Below, piece after piece: positions 1 through 7,309 of a DNA stretch of 22,583 nt (the first letter of the stretch is position 1; every line of letters starts with the position of its first letter). Under the pieces are notes generated by a model. That model saw nothing but the letters and a program-made list of their open reading frames with translations. It had not been told where the DNA came from and searched no databases. Source of the stretch: Oscillospiraceae bacterium (GTDB lineage Bacteria; Bacillota; Clostridia; Oscillospirales; Ruminococcaceae); NCBI GenBank assembly GCA_028694405.1, contig JAQUTM010000012.1, forward strand, positions 1 through 22,583, given 5' to 3'. Both the position numbers and the translations under genes were made by a program.

Positions 1-229
1 TATTCCTAAATTGACAGCAAAAGAGCACGAAAAACTGGTTCCTATTGAAGGTTCTCCTGTTGATATGCTAAATCCTCCCGCAGGCTGTCCTTTTGCGCCT
101 CGCTGCAACAAATGTATGAAAATTTGCTTGCGCGAAATGCCTTCTTACACCTATTTTACTGATGACCACTACAGTGCCTGCTGGTTAGCCCAAAAGGCTG
201 AGTTTGAAAAAAATGGGGGTAACGCATAA
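1..229 (+). CDS. dppD: Oligopeptide/dipeptide ABC transporter ATP-binding protein, C-terminal fragment (DppD/OppD type)
   Basis: Only the last 75 or so codons are present; the reading frame is open from base 2, so the gene enters from the left edge. What remains is the C-terminal oligo_HPY-type tail of peptide-transporter ATPases: a SPVDMLNPPAGCPFAPRC stretch followed by further cysteines (CNKCMKIC and SACW). In some family members these cysteines hold an iron-sulfur cluster. The nucleotide-binding domain lies outside the window. The stop codon TAA overlaps the ATG of the next gene (TAATG), which implies translational coupling in a peptide-transporter operon whose permease genes should lie upstream. 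Whether it is DppD or OppD cannot be decided from the tail. Confidence 0.88.
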   Translation, partial: IPKLTAKEHEKLVPIEGSPVDMLNPPAGCPFAPRCNKCMKICLREMPSYTYFTDDHYSACWLAQKAEFEKNGGNA

Positions 230-1290
230 TGAGTGAGCAGAAAAAGTTATTGGAAGTTCAACATTTACAGCAGTACTTCCCTGCCGGCGGCGTTGGTAAA
301 AATAAAAAATATGTGCAGGCAGTAGATGACGTTAGCTTTTACATCAATAAAGGCGAAACTTTGGGCCTTGTAGGTGAATCCGGTTGTGGTAAAACCACTA
401 CGGGACGTACCTTGCTGCGCTTATACGAACCCACTGACGGCCGCATTATTTATGACGGCGAAACGATTTTTGATGCAGGTAAGCTGCCTATGTACAATGC
501 AGACGGCAGTGTAATTTTAGGCGACGACGGCAAACCTGTGTTAAGCAAAAAGGTTGCAGTAAATATGCTTCCTTACCGCCGCAAAATGCAGATTGTTTTC
601 CAAGACCCCTATGCCAGCTTAGACCCGCGTATGACAGTAGGAGATATTGTAGGCGAGGCTTTGGATATTCACAAGCTGTATGGTAGCAAGCAAGAGCGTA
701 AAGATAAAATTATTGCGATGTTGCAACGCGTAGGCCTAAACAGCGAGCACGCAAACCGCTATCCCCATGAGTTTTCCGGCGGCCAGCGTCAACGTATTGG
801 TATTGCCCGTGCTTTGGCAGTAGACACGCAGTTTATTGTGTGCGATGAGCCCATTTCGGCTTTGGACGTGTCTATCCAAGCTCAGGTAGTTAATATGTTT
901 GAGCAGCTACAGGAAGAGATGGGTCTAACCTATCTGTTTATTGCGCATGATTTAAGTGTTGTAAAGCATATTTCCAACCGAATCGGTGTTATGTATTTGG
1001 GCAAACTGGTAGAGCTTGCAGATAGCTATGAATTAACTTTCCACAGCCTGCACCCCTACACCAAAAGCTTAATTTCCGCCATTCCTGTGCCGGACCCTGT
1101 TACAAGCCGCGAAAACAAACGTATTGTTTTGGAAGGCGATGTGCCCAGCCCCCTAAATCCGCCAAGCGGTTGTCGGTTCCGTACACGCTGCCCTTATGCA
1201 ACTGAGCAGTGTGCTCAAGAGGCGCCGGAATTTAAAGAAGTAACCAGTGGCCACTGGGTGGCTTGCCATAACTTAGATAAAGTAAAATAA
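229..1290 (+). CDS. dppF: Oligopeptide/dipeptide ABC transporter ATP-binding protein (DppF/OppF type)
   Basis: Second ATPase of a peptide importer; it hydrolyses ATP on the cytoplasmic face of the permease pair. The 353 residues show Walker A GESGCGKT (49-56), Q-loop VFQDPYASLDP (123-133), signature SGGQRQR (183-189), Walker B FIVCDEP (202-208), H-loop AHD (239-241), and an oligo_HPY tail (about 275-353, LHPYTKSL) with Cys315, Cys321, Cys328 and Cys346. Between Walker A and the Q-loop (about residues 79-114) is an insert of roughly 30 residues with an ADGSVILGDDGKPV stretch that many DppF proteins lack. The start ATG overlaps the preceding stop. A hairpin terminator follows, so the binding-protein gene downstream is transcribed separately, at least in part. 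Confidence 0.95.
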   Translation: MSEQKKLLEVQHLQQYFPAGGVGKNKKYVQAVDDVSFYINKGETLGLVGESGCGKTTTGRTLLRLYEPTDGRIIYDGETIFDAGKLPMYNADGSVILGDDGKPVLSKKVAVNMLPYRRKMQIVFQDPYASLDPRMTVGDIVGEALDIHKLYGSKQERKDKIIAMLQRVGLNSEHANRYPHEFSGGQRQRIGIARALAVDTQFIVCDEPISALDVSIQAQVVNMFEQLQEEMGLTYLFIAHDLSVVKHISNRIGVMYLGKLVELADSYELTFHSLHPYTKSLISAIPVPDPVTSRENKRIVLEGDVPSPLNPPSGCRFRTRCPYATEQCAQEAPEFKEVTSGHWVACHNLDKVK

Positions 1291-1315
1291 TTTTTGCAGG
1301 TTGCTGCTAAAAGAT

Positions 1316-1357
1316 AAAAAAACCGTTTTTTGCCTATTTGGTAAAAAGCGGTTTTTT
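1316..1357 (+). terminator. Intrinsic terminator after dppF
   Basis: A long hairpin with arms running from AAAAAACCG to CGGTTTTTT, the inner part also pairing (TTTTTTGCC with GGTAAAAA), ends in a T run. It lies 25 bases after the dppF stop. Transcription that reads through could still reach the binding-protein gene. Confidence 0.75.
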
Positions 1358-1561
1358 GCTATAAAACTTTATTAAAATTGTTGTAATTCTATGAAATACA
1401 CATTTTCGTAAGATAATTAAGGAAAAAAGGATAAGCAAATGCGTTAGAAAGCAAAGAAAAATGTTTCGTTACTCTGCTGAAAGTATGATAAATAAAGTGC
1501 AAGTGCCCTATTTAATTTGTCAACAAAAGGTTACTAAAAAGAAACAAAATAGCCTGTAAGG

Positions 1562-1591
1562 TTGCATTTATACTATATGAAAGGTTATAAT
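1562..1591 (+). promoter_or_regulatory. Sigma-A promoter for the peptide-binding lipoprotein gene
   Basis: TTGCAT at 1562-1567 and TATAAT at 1586-1591 are separated by 18 bases. The predicted RNA start is near 1598, leaving an 89-nt leader before the ATG at 1687. The leader can form two hairpins (about 1610-1641 and 1653-1665). The rest of 1358-1561 is A+T-rich and shows no gene. Confidence 0.6.
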
Positions 1592-1686
1592 ATATCCAAT
1601 CGATACACAGATGTCCTTGTGAGGGGTACACATCTGTATATCACATAAAAAACGGCTTTTTGCCGAAAATAATTTGGAGGGTACCT

Positions 1687-3348
1687 ATGAAGAAAATTGC
1701 ACTTTTACTTGCAGTTGTTATGGTTATGGCCATGGCTTTCACAGCTTGCGGCGGTAACTCTGCTTCTACAAGCACTGCACCATCTACAAGTACTTCTGCT
1801 GAGGGTGAAGCAGCAGGCGCTGTATTAAATCCTACAGTTGACTTGACCGGTGTGTCTACACTTGATATTTGTGTTGGTCCAGACCCCGACACCATTGATC
1901 CTGCTTTGAACAGCTCTGTTGATGGCGGTTCTTTAATTGTTCATGCCTTTGAGGGCTTGTACACTTTAAACGCTGATGCTACACCCGTTGAGGGCCAAGC
2001 AGAGAGCGTAGAAGTTAGCGAAGACGGCCTTGTTTATACATTTAAACTGCGTGACGGTTTGAAATGGTCTAACGGCGAGGATTTAACCGCTGAGGACTTC
2101 GTTTACAGCTGGGCTCGTGCAATCAACCCCGAAACAGCTGCTGACTACGAGTACATGTTTGCTCCCATCAAAGGTTACGCAGATGGCAAATTGGACGTTG
2201 TTGCTAAAGATGCAACTACATTGGTAGTTACATTAAACGCTCCTTGCGCTTACTTCTTAGAGTTAACTGCTTTCCCTGCTTACTGCCCTGTTAATGAGAA
2301 AATCATTGAGGAGTACGGCGAGGCTTGGGCTATTGAGCCTGACACCTATGTTGGTAACGGCCCTTACATGATGGCTGAGTGGGTTCCCGGTTCTCACATT
2401 ACCTATGTAAAAAATGAGAACTACTGGAATGTTGACGCTTTGGGCTCTGATGCATTGAAATTTGTTTTGATGGAAGATGATACTGCTATCTTGAATGCTT
2501 ACCAAAACGGTGACATCTTGTTTGCAGACCAAATGCCTAATGATGAAATCGACGCATGGAGCGCTAAATCTGACTTCTACAAAGAAGCTCAGCTTGGCAC
2601 TTACTATGTAAGCTTCAACGTAACAAAAGCTCCTTTGGATAACGCTGAGTTCCGTAAAGCTTTGATTTTGGCTGTTGACCGTGACAATATCGTTGTTAAC
2701 ATCGGTAAATCCGGCCAAATGCCTGCCGGTGCTTTTGTTCCCGGCAGCTTGTCTGACGCTGCAGAGGGTTCTTCCTTCCGCGATGCAGGCGACTACTACA
2801 ACCCCAACAAAGAAGCTAATGCTGATAACTTGGCAGAAGCTAAAGCTATCATTCAAAAATTATATCCGGACGGAAATGTTCCTGCTATCGAGTACCTGTA
2901 CAATGAGGGTACCGGCCACCAGCAGGTTGGTGAAGCTTTGCAAGCAGACTGGGCTAAAATCGGCGTTAAAGTTGAGATTGTAAGCCAAGAGTGGGCTACA
3001 TTCTTGAATACCCGTAAAAACGGCGACTACTACATTGCGCGTAACGGCTGGTTGGGTGATTACAACGATCCTCTAACCTTCTTGGATATGTGGATGACAG
3101 GCGGCGGCAACAACGACGCTCAATGGTCTAACGCTGAGTACGATGATTTGATCAACTTGGCTATGAACAGCAGCGACCGTGCAGAGCGCTATGAGGCTAT
3201 GCATAAAGCTGAGGATCTAATCTTTGAGGATTGGATGCTGTGCCCGTTGGACTACTATGTTGATATTTACCTGTTGAACGAGAAAGTGGATGGCTTCTAC
3301 AGCTCTCCCTTGGGCTTCAAATACTTCATGTACGCTACTGCTAAATAA
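1687..3348 (+). CDS. oppA: Peptide ABC transporter substrate-binding lipoprotein (SBP_bac_5 / OppA-DppA family)
   Basis: Extracellular, lipid-anchored receptor that delivers peptides to the transporter encoded upstream. The 553-residue protein starts MKKIALLLAV and has a hydrophobic signal ending in a lipobox (FTAC), so Cys21 is the likely acylated residue. The mature start is a low-complexity Ser/Thr/Ala linker, followed by family hallmarks: DPALNSS, a GLYTLNADATPVEGQAE stretch, LRDGLKWSNGEDLTAEDF, NGPYMM and FRKALILAVDR. The start is the ATG at 1687, because GGAGG at 1676-1680 sits 6 bases before it; the frame is open further upstream but lacks a site. Codon choice is more uniform than in neighbouring genes, as expected of a highly expressed gene. 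Dpp versus Opp specificity is not resolved. Confidence 0.93.
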   Translation: MKKIALLLAVVMVMAMAFTACGGNSASTSTAPSTSTSAEGEAAGAVLNPTVDLTGVSTLDICVGPDPDTIDPALNSSVDGGSLIVHAFEGLYTLNADATPVEGQAESVEVSEDGLVYTFKLRDGLKWSNGEDLTAEDFVYSWARAINPETAADYEYMFAPIKGYADGKLDVVAKDATTLVVTLNAPCAYFLELTAFPAYCPVNEKIIEEYGEAWAIEPDTYVGNGPYMMAEWVPGSHITYVKNENYWNVDALGSDALKFVLMEDDTAILNAYQNGDILFADQMPNDEIDAWSAKSDFYKEAQLGTYYVSFNVTKAPLDNAEFRKALILAVDRDNIVVNIGKSGQMPAGAFVPGSLSDAAEGSSFRDAGDYYNPNKEANADNLAEAKAIIQKLYPDGNVPAIEYLYNEGTGHQQVGEALQADWAKIGVKVEIVSQEWATFLNTRKNGDYYIARNGWLGDYNDPLTFLDMWMTGGGNNDAQWSNAEYDDLINLAMNSSDRAERYEAMHKAEDLIFEDWMLCPLDYYVDIYLLNEKVDGFYSSPLGFKYFMYATAK

Positions 3349-3377
3349 GCACATAGCTGCATAAAGCATTAGGTTAT

Positions 3378-3434
3378 AAAGGCACACCTTTTTTAATAAA
3401 ACAATTTGTCACTTTAATGTAATAAAGTTTTTTT
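3378..3434 (+). terminator. Possible weak A+T-rich terminators after oppA
   Basis: Two short hairpins lie in series: AAAGG/CCTTT with loop CACA followed by a T run (about 3378-3396), and ACTTTA/TAAAGT followed by seven T (3411-3434). Both stems are only 5-6 bp, so this is a tentative call based mainly on the position between oppA and the next promoter. Confidence 0.4.
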
Positions 3435-3444
3435 AAAAAATGGT

Positions 3445-3473
3445 TTGACATTACCGAAAATGGCGATTATAAT
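3445..3473 (+). promoter_or_regulatory. Sigma-A promoter of the ilvBNCD T-box transcript
   Basis: Perfect consensus boxes: TTGACA at 3445-3450 and TATAAT at 3468-3473, separated by 17 bases. The predicted RNA start near 3480 places the whole T-box leader inside the transcript. Confidence 0.85.
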
Positions 3474-3499
3474 AGAGACATTAACATTTTAAAAAAAGC

Positions 3500-3767
3500 A
3501 AATGCGATGATAAAAAGAGTAAAGCTTGTGATTTGGTGCAGAGAGCTGCCGTGTGGTGCAAGGCAGCGCAAACAAAGCTTGAAAGTAGTTTTGGAGCAGC
3601 TGTGGTGAAGGGGTTAGCCTTGCGTAAGCACAGTCGGGTTATTACCGTTAACAAATATACGTTTTACAGTAAACGTACCGAGTGGCCGTAACTTACGGCA
3701 ATAAGAGTGGTACCGCAGAGTGCATTCAGCCTTTGTCTCTTGCATAGCAGAGACAGGGGCTTTTTTT
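3500..3767 (+). promoter_or_regulatory. T-box riboswitch leader of ilvBNCD, predicted valine specifier GTA
   Basis: Transcription-attenuation leader that reads uncharged tRNA. Stem I starts with GATGA (3506-3510) and an AGAGTA loop strand (3516-3521), pairs AAGCTT at 3522-3527 with AAGCTT at 3575-3580, and carries the AGAGAG bulge and GTGGTGCAAGG distal loop (3541-3562). The 3' strand of the specifier loop is GAAAGTAG (3581-3588), enclosed by the lower helix AAAA/TTTT; the last triplet before the purine is GTA (3585-3587), a valine codon. The antiterminator element AAGAGTGGTACCGCAGA lies at 3703-3719. The competing terminator has arms GCCTTTGTCTCT and AGAGACAGGGGC (3729-3760) plus a T run to 3767. 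The TGGT bulge requires a tRNA with A at position 73, which fits tRNA-Val. Confidence 0.93.
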
Positions 3768-3861
3768 GTATCTACTTATAAAGCGGCAAGATAAAGCTTT
3801 TATTGGCTTAGCCGCAAAAGGTAGACAGATGTAAAGGGAATTGTATAAGAAGGAGGAGCAC

Positions 3862-5526
3862 ATGATTTTAACAGGCGCAGAAATATTTACAGAAGTTTTG
3901 GTGGAGCAAGGTGTCGATGTCTTATTTGGATACCCGGGTGGCGCTGTGCTTAATTTGTACGATGCGCTCTACGCCTATCAGGATAAAATTACACATGTAA
4001 TGACAGCACACGAGCAAGGTGCTGCCCATGCGGCAGACGGGTATGCACGTGCTACCGGTAAAACAGGTGTGGTTTTGGCAACAAGCGGTCCAGGTGCTAC
4101 CAATTTGGTAACAGGTATTGCTACAGCCTATATGGATAGCGTGCCTATGGTGGCAATAACAGGAAATGTGGGAACCAGTTTAATTGGACGGGATAGCTTT
4201 CAAGAGGTGTATATTGCAGGCATTACAATGCCAATTACAAAGCACAACTTTGTTGTGCGCCATGTAGAAGAACTTGCAGATGTTTTGCGGGAGGCTTTTC
4301 GCATTGCCAATACAGGCAGAAAAGGACCGGTTTTGGTAGATATTCCAAAAGATATAACGGCAGCAAAGGCAAATTTTGTAAGCAAACAGCCGATTTTTCC
4401 TGTTTATGAAACAAAGCTGGATCCGGCAGAGCTTGCACATGTGGCTACCATTATAAACGGAGCCCAACGACCCATTGTCTACTTTGGCGGCGGGGTTATG
4501 GCAAGCGAGGCAGGCGAAGAATTGCGAACACTTTTGGAAAAAGCCGAAATTCCTGCCACCTACACAATTATGGCGGCAGGCGTATTGGGATATGGTGAAG
4601 CGCTGAATTTGGGTTTGCTGGGTATGCACGGAAACAGCACGACAAACCGCGCCGTAGCTGAAGCTGACGTGGTAATTGCTATCGGTACACGTTTTAGTGA
4701 CCGTGTGGCGCTTAATACCGAAACCTTTGCAAAAAAAGCCACAATTATTCAAATTGATATAGACCCCAGTGAAATCAATAAAAATGTAGAGATAGACTTT
4801 AGCTTGGTAGGCGACGTAAAAGATATTTTAGCTAAGCTGATGCCGCTAATTCAAAAAAATACCCATACCGATTGGATGGAGTGTATTCACACTTGGCAAG
4901 CCCAGGACTACCGCCCCAAGGACGATGACAGCCGCTTAATGCCACACCAGATTATCGGCACAGCATGTGAACTGGCAGGAGAAGACGCTGTATACGTTAC
5001 AGACGTGGGACAGCATCAAATGTGGGCTGCTAAGTTTATTCATCATTTAAAACCACGCAGTTTTTTAACAAGTGGCGGTCTTGGCACAATGGGCTTTGGC
5101 TACGGAGCAGCGATTGGCGCGCAGATGGCGGTTGGAAATAATCGGCCGGTGGTAATGTTTACAGGAGACGGTTCTTTCCATATGAACTTAAACGAAGCCT
5201 GTACTGCCGTAAGCTACAACCTGCCTATCATTACGGTTATATTAAACAACACCGTTTTGGGAATGGTACGCCAGTGGCAAACTACCTTTTACGGCAAGCG
5301 TTACTCCAGCACAGACCCGCACCGCAAAACCAATTTTGTTAAGGTTGCAGAGGGTTTTGGCGCAAAAGGCTATCACTGTGAAAATCTGGCTGAATTTAAA
5401 GCTGCCTTTGAGCAAGCGCTACAGCAAACAGGCCCCGTTTGGATAGAATGTGTAATTGATAAAGACGAAAAGGTATTACCTATGATACCGGCAGGCGGCA
5501 GTGTAGAAAATATTATGATGTCTTAA
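3862..5526 (+). CDS. ilvB: Acetolactate synthase, large catalytic subunit
   Basis: ThDP-dependent enzyme joining two pyruvates (to acetolactate, Val/Leu) or pyruvate and 2-oxobutanoate (to acetohydroxybutyrate, Ile). The 554 residues fit the family. Visible features are the N-terminal GYPGGAVLNLYDAL (24-36), catalytic Glu51 in TAHEQGAAHAADGYAR, the central FAD-type domain (about 190-330), and the ThDP-binding segment GDGSFHMNLNE (435-445) ending in NN (462-463). The ATG at 3862 is chosen because AAGGAGG (3850-3856) lies 5 bases upstream; an in-frame TTG at 3841 lies before that site. First gene behind the Val T-box; ilvN follows 46 bases after the stop. Confidence 0.96.
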   Translation: MILTGAEIFTEVLVEQGVDVLFGYPGGAVLNLYDALYAYQDKITHVMTAHEQGAAHAADGYARATGKTGVVLATSGPGATNLVTGIATAYMDSVPMVAITGNVGTSLIGRDSFQEVYIAGITMPITKHNFVVRHVEELADVLREAFRIANTGRKGPVLVDIPKDITAAKANFVSKQPIFPVYETKLDPAELAHVATIINGAQRPIVYFGGGVMASEAGEELRTLLEKAEIPATYTIMAAGVLGYGEALNLGLLGMHGNSTTNRAVAEADVVIAIGTRFSDRVALNTETFAKKATIIQIDIDPSEINKNVEIDFSLVGDVKDILAKLMPLIQKNTHTDWMECIHTWQAQDYRPKDDDSRLMPHQIIGTACELAGEDAVYVTDVGQHQMWAAKFIHHLKPRSFLTSGGLGTMGFGYGAAIGAQMAVGNNRPVVMFTGDGSFHMNLNEACTAVSYNLPIITVILNNTVLGMVRQWQTTFYGKRYSSTDPHRKTNFVKVAEGFGAKGYHCENLAEFKAAFEQALQQTGPVWIECVIDKDEKVLPMIPAGGSVENIMMS

Positions 5527-5572
5527 TTTAAGATTAACGGATAAATAAAGCTTAGAGAAAGGAATGGTGCGA

Positions 5573-6070
5573 ATGAATAAAGAAGTTTTAAGCTTATTGG
5601 TAGATAACCACTCCGGTGTGTTAACACGGGTGGCTTCCCTTTTTGGACGCCGTGGATTTAACATTGACAGCTTAACGGTTTCGGCAACAGATAACCCTGC
5701 AATTTCTCGCATTACCATTGTGGTACAGGGCGATGAGCAGATTATTGAGCAAATTGTAAAGCAAACGGATAAACTGGAAGAGACCAGAGAAATTTTTGCG
5801 CTAGACCCAAACCGCAGCTTGTTTAGAGAGCTGCTATTGGTAAAAGTAGCGGCAGATGAAACAAATCGCAGTGCAATTAGAGAAGTAGCAACCATTTATA
5901 AGGCAAAAATTATTGACCTCTGCATGGAGAGCATGGTTATGGAGCTTACCGGTGAGCCGGATAAAATTGACAGCTTTTTAGATATGATGAAAGGCTATCA
6001 AATTTTGGAGATGTGCCGCACGGGAATTACCGCTTTAGAGCGCGGCGAGGCACACCATAGTTTTAATTAG
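5573..6070 (+). CDS. ilvN: Acetolactate synthase, small regulatory subunit
   Basis: The 165-residue partner of IlvB confers valine feedback and raises activity. The N-terminal ACT domain (about 4-75) shows LLVDNHSGVLTRVASLFGRRGFNIDSL, matching IlvN/IlvH; the C-terminal ACT-like domain (about 80-160) contains ELLLVKVAADETNR. The ATG at 5573 is preferred over an in-frame ATG at 5564, because GAAAGGA (5557-5563) ends directly at 5564 but is 9 bases before 5573. It lies between ilvB and ilvC. Some databases use ilvH for the same protein. Confidence 0.95.
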   Translation: MNKEVLSLLVDNHSGVLTRVASLFGRRGFNIDSLTVSATDNPAISRITIVVQGDEQIIEQIVKQTDKLEETREIFALDPNRSLFRELLLVKVAADETNRSAIREVATIYKAKIIDLCMESMVMELTGEPDKIDSFLDMMKGYQILEMCRTGITALERGEAHHSFN

Positions 6071-6080
6071 TGGTATCAAA

Positions 6081-6125
6081 TGGCGGCAAAACGCCACAGG
6101 GGTATGGGCTGCCAAACGGCAGCTC
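6081..6125 (+). other. Two hairpins in the ilvN-ilvC spacer
   Basis: TGGCG/CGCCA (6081-6085 with 6092-6096) and GGGCTGCC/GGCAGCTC (6106-6113 with 6118-6125, one G-U pair) lie back to back in the 101-base spacer. Neither is followed by a T run, so they are not clear terminators. They could mark an mRNA processing or stability boundary. Confidence 0.5.
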
Positions 6126-6171
6126 TTATAGGAAGAATAAATTATAATTTGTAAAAAGGAGCTTGAGAAAC

Positions 6172-7173
6172 ATGATTAAAAAGTATTATGACACAGATTG
6201 CAATTTAGGCGTATTAGACGGCAAAACCGTTGCGATTATCGGTTACGGCAGCCAAGGTCATGCACATGCACAAAACCTGCACGAGAGCGGTGTAGACGTT
6301 GTTGTTGGTTTGCGTAAAGACAGTGCAAGCTGGGCAAAAGCAGAGGCAGCCGGCCTAAAGGTTATGGAGGTTGAAGACGCTGCCAAAGCAGGTAACTTGG
6401 TAATGATGTTAGTACCCGATGAACTGGCTGCTGACTTGTACAACACACAGGTTGCTCCCAACATGAAAGAGGGCGACGTACTTATGTTTGCCCACGGCTT
6501 TAACATTCACTTTAACTTTGTTAAACCTGCCAAAAATATTGATGTTATCATGGTTGCTCCTAAAGGCCCCGGCCATACCGTACGCAGTCAGTATGTTGAG
6601 GGCAAAGGTGTGCCCAGCTTAATAGCAATTTACCAAGATGCTTCCGGCAAAGCAAAAGACTACGCTTTGGCATACGCCAGCGGTATTGGTGCAGGCCGCG
6701 CAGGTATTTTGGAGACTTCTTTCCGCGAGGAGACAGAGACCGATTTGTTTGGCGAGCAGGCTGTACTTTGCGGCGGTGTTACCGAGCTGATGAAAGCCGG
6801 TTTTGATACTTTGGTAGAGGCAGGTTACGAGCCTGAGATGGCATATTTTGAGTGTATCCATGAGATGAAACTGATTGTTGATTTAATTAACAACGGTGGT
6901 TTTGCCATGATGCGTTACTCCATCTCTAACACAGCCGAATACGGCGATTATCGTACAGGCCGCCGCTTAGTTACCGATGATACACGCAAAGAGATGAAAA
7001 AAGTATTGCGCGAAATTCAAGACGGTACCTTTGCAAGCGAATTTATGACAGAGTTTAGTGACAAGGGCGGCCGCAAAGCTAAATTCTTGGCTACCCGTCG
7101 TTTAGAGAGCGAGCACAAGCTGGAAAAAGTAGGTGCAGAATTGCGCAAAATGATGAGTTGGCTGAAAAAATAA
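6172..7173 (+). CDS. ilvC: Ketol-acid reductoisomerase (class I)
   Basis: Isomerises and reduces acetolactate or acetohydroxybutyrate to the dihydroxy acids, using NAD(P)H and Mg2+. The 333 residues are typical of the short class I enzyme. The Rossmann motif GYGSQGHAHAQNL is at 24-36. The cofactor loop GLRKDSASW (47-54) has Arg and Ser residues typical of NADPH preference. Catalytic and metal residues are visible as His108 (FAHGFNIHF), Asp191/Glu195 (ETDLFGEQ), Glu227/Glu231 (ECIHEMK) and Ser252 (YSISNTAEYG). The ATG at 6172 lies 10 bases after AAAGGAG; the in-frame TTG at 6163 is too close to that site. The gene has structured RNA on both sides. Confidence 0.97.
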   Translation: MIKKYYDTDCNLGVLDGKTVAIIGYGSQGHAHAQNLHESGVDVVVGLRKDSASWAKAEAAGLKVMEVEDAAKAGNLVMMLVPDELAADLYNTQVAPNMKEGDVLMFAHGFNIHFNFVKPAKNIDVIMVAPKGPGHTVRSQYVEGKGVPSLIAIYQDASGKAKDYALAYASGIGAGRAGILETSFREETETDLFGEQAVLCGGVTELMKAGFDTLVEAGYEPEMAYFECIHEMKLIVDLINNGGFAMMRYSISNTAEYGDYRTGRRLVTDDTRKEMKKVLREIQDGTFASEFMTEFSDKGGRKAKFLATRRLESEHKLEKVGAELRKMMSWLKK

Positions 7174-7220
7174 GGTGTTTAAATAACATCTTGGCAAATT
7201 GACAGCGATGTCCATAACAG

Positions 7221-7247
7221 GGGCGGGCACAGCGCCCGCCCTTTTTT
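7221..7247 (+). terminator. Strong intrinsic terminator between ilvC and ilvD
   Basis: GGGCGGGC (7221-7228) pairs with GCCCGCCC (7234-7241) around a 5-base loop and is followed by six T. Such a G+C-rich 8-bp stem inside an operon predicts that ilvD is made at a lower level than ilvC or from its own promoter. Confidence 0.9.
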
Positions 7248-7263
7248 GTTTATAAATTTCCCT

Positions 7264-7292
7264 TTGCGCAAAAAGCGCTTGTGGGCTATATA
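7264..7292 (+). promoter_or_regulatory. Possible weak promoter for ilvD
   Basis: TTGCGC at 7264-7269 and TATATA at 7287-7292, 17 bases apart, directly after the ilvC terminator. Boxes are imperfect; the call rests on position and spacing. Confidence 0.35.
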
Positions 7293-7309
7293 AAAAAGGA
7301 GATGAAAAC

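Noticed and set aside
2263..2856. Long minus-strand open frame inside oppA (197 codons).
   Set aside because: It lies wholly within a clearly coding gene on the other strand, has no family resemblance and reflects that gene's biased codon use.
3581..3588. Reading the ilvB T-box specifier as AGT (serine) or GAA (glutamate).
   Set aside because: The ilvA leader fixes the frame as the triplet before the last purine of the loop, giving GTA; and the TGGT bulge fits A73, while tRNA-Ser and tRNA-Glu normally carry G73.
4180..4752. 190-codon minus-strand frame inside ilvB.
   Set aside because: Shadow of ilvB; Cys/Asn-rich nonsense composition and no start signals.
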